Assembly (NCBI GenBank): GCA_001730015.1
Contig: MDLA01000070.1
Span: 1 to 46,516, forward strand
DNA: 46,516 nucleotides
Direction: 5' to 3'
DNA from: Chromatiales bacterium (ex Bugula neritina AB1)
Lineage (GTDB): Bacteria; Pseudomonadota; Gammaproteobacteria; Granulosicoccales; Granulosicoccaceae
The translations under genes and the position numbers were made by a program. Below, in pieces: positions 46,469 to 46,516 of the stretch. Each line of letters begins with the position of its first letter. The first letter of the stretch is position 1. A model generated the notes under the pieces. It searched no databases. It was not told the origin of the DNA and saw only the letters and a list, made by a program, of their open reading frames with translations.

Positions 46469-46516
46469 ATGTTAGCTGCCCAAAAACAATTATTTAATGA
46501 TGAAGATGATGCGCTG
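46469..46516 (+). CDS. Partial CDS, 5' end only (16 codons)
   Basis: ATG at 46469 has a strong AAAGGAG ribosome site seven bases upstream. Sixteen codons remain in the window: MLAAQKQLFNDEDDAL. The acidic pattern at this position resembles the beginning of acyl-CoA dehydrogenases, but 16 residues cannot establish a family. The gene continues beyond the window. Confidence 0.7.
   Translation, partial: MLAAQKQLFNDEDDAL

Overview
The window looks like chromosomal DNA of a Gram-negative gammaproteobacterium with moderate base composition. The reasons are the gene set (EfpL/YeiP, RapA, XthA, FadH and PlsB-type families, a LexA-controlled DnaE2), many signal peptides and lipoboxes, and perfect gammaproteobacterial-type LexA and DnaA boxes. 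No rRNA, tRNA, phage, transposase gene or CRISPR array is visible. I cannot name the species. The mix of modular surface lipoproteins, DUF1501/DUF1800 proteins and aromatic-compound enzymes would suit a free-living, possibly marine or biofilm-forming heterotroph (inference).

Layout. 1-166: a long palindromic repeat. 187-2802: an HPt protein and a REC-PAS-GGDEF-EAL protein on the minus strand (phosphorelay into cyclic di-GMP). 3188-6512: a free-standing phosphohistidine swivel domain, an exported propeller-like protein, and a [2Fe-2S] ferredoxin with its FAD reductase. 6764-9490: two surface proteins, the second a lipoprotein with TSP3-like calcium loops. 9798-13517: cobalamin-dependent methionine synthase behind a perfect 20-bp palindrome. 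13703-19553: mostly small conserved or unknown genes (DUF4145, DUF922, DUF1285, EfpL, a YbaK-type deacylase, a small lipoprotein). 19653-24954: XthA, RapA and a malonyl-CoA-synthetase-like enzyme. 25325-26861: a coiled-coil protein, a second copy of the palindromic repeat, a 13-bp-stem hairpin and a DnaA-box cluster in a gene-free stretch. 26862-29987: DnaE2 with a LexA box almost touching its start codon. 30115-32657: an extradiol dioxygenase-like protein and a flavoprotein hydroxylase. 32840-38640: a PlsB-like acyltransferase, an MFS transporter, an RluA-type pseudouridine synthase and FadH. 38965-40827: a heptanucleotide array, a methyltransferase and a DUF1989 protein. 40862-46002: a DUF1800/DUF1501 pair, divergent from a second TSP3-type lipoprotein with a CBM9-like domain. 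The window ends inside a new gene.

Two families of short non-coding repeats with terminal inverted repeats occur here, two copies each: a 159-bp ERIC-like palindrome and a 183-bp MITE-like element. Neither codes for protein. The best candidates for undescribed biology are (i) the secreted/surface set, made of two related TSP3-type lipoproteins plus a DUF1800 protein that carries an inserted CBM60-like domain beside DUF1501; (ii) these two repeat families; (iii) the DnaA-box cluster, which may be a DARS-like or datA-like site; and (iv) the stand-alone swivel domain translationally coupled to an exported protein. All functional statements rest on motif recognition by eye, not on database searches.
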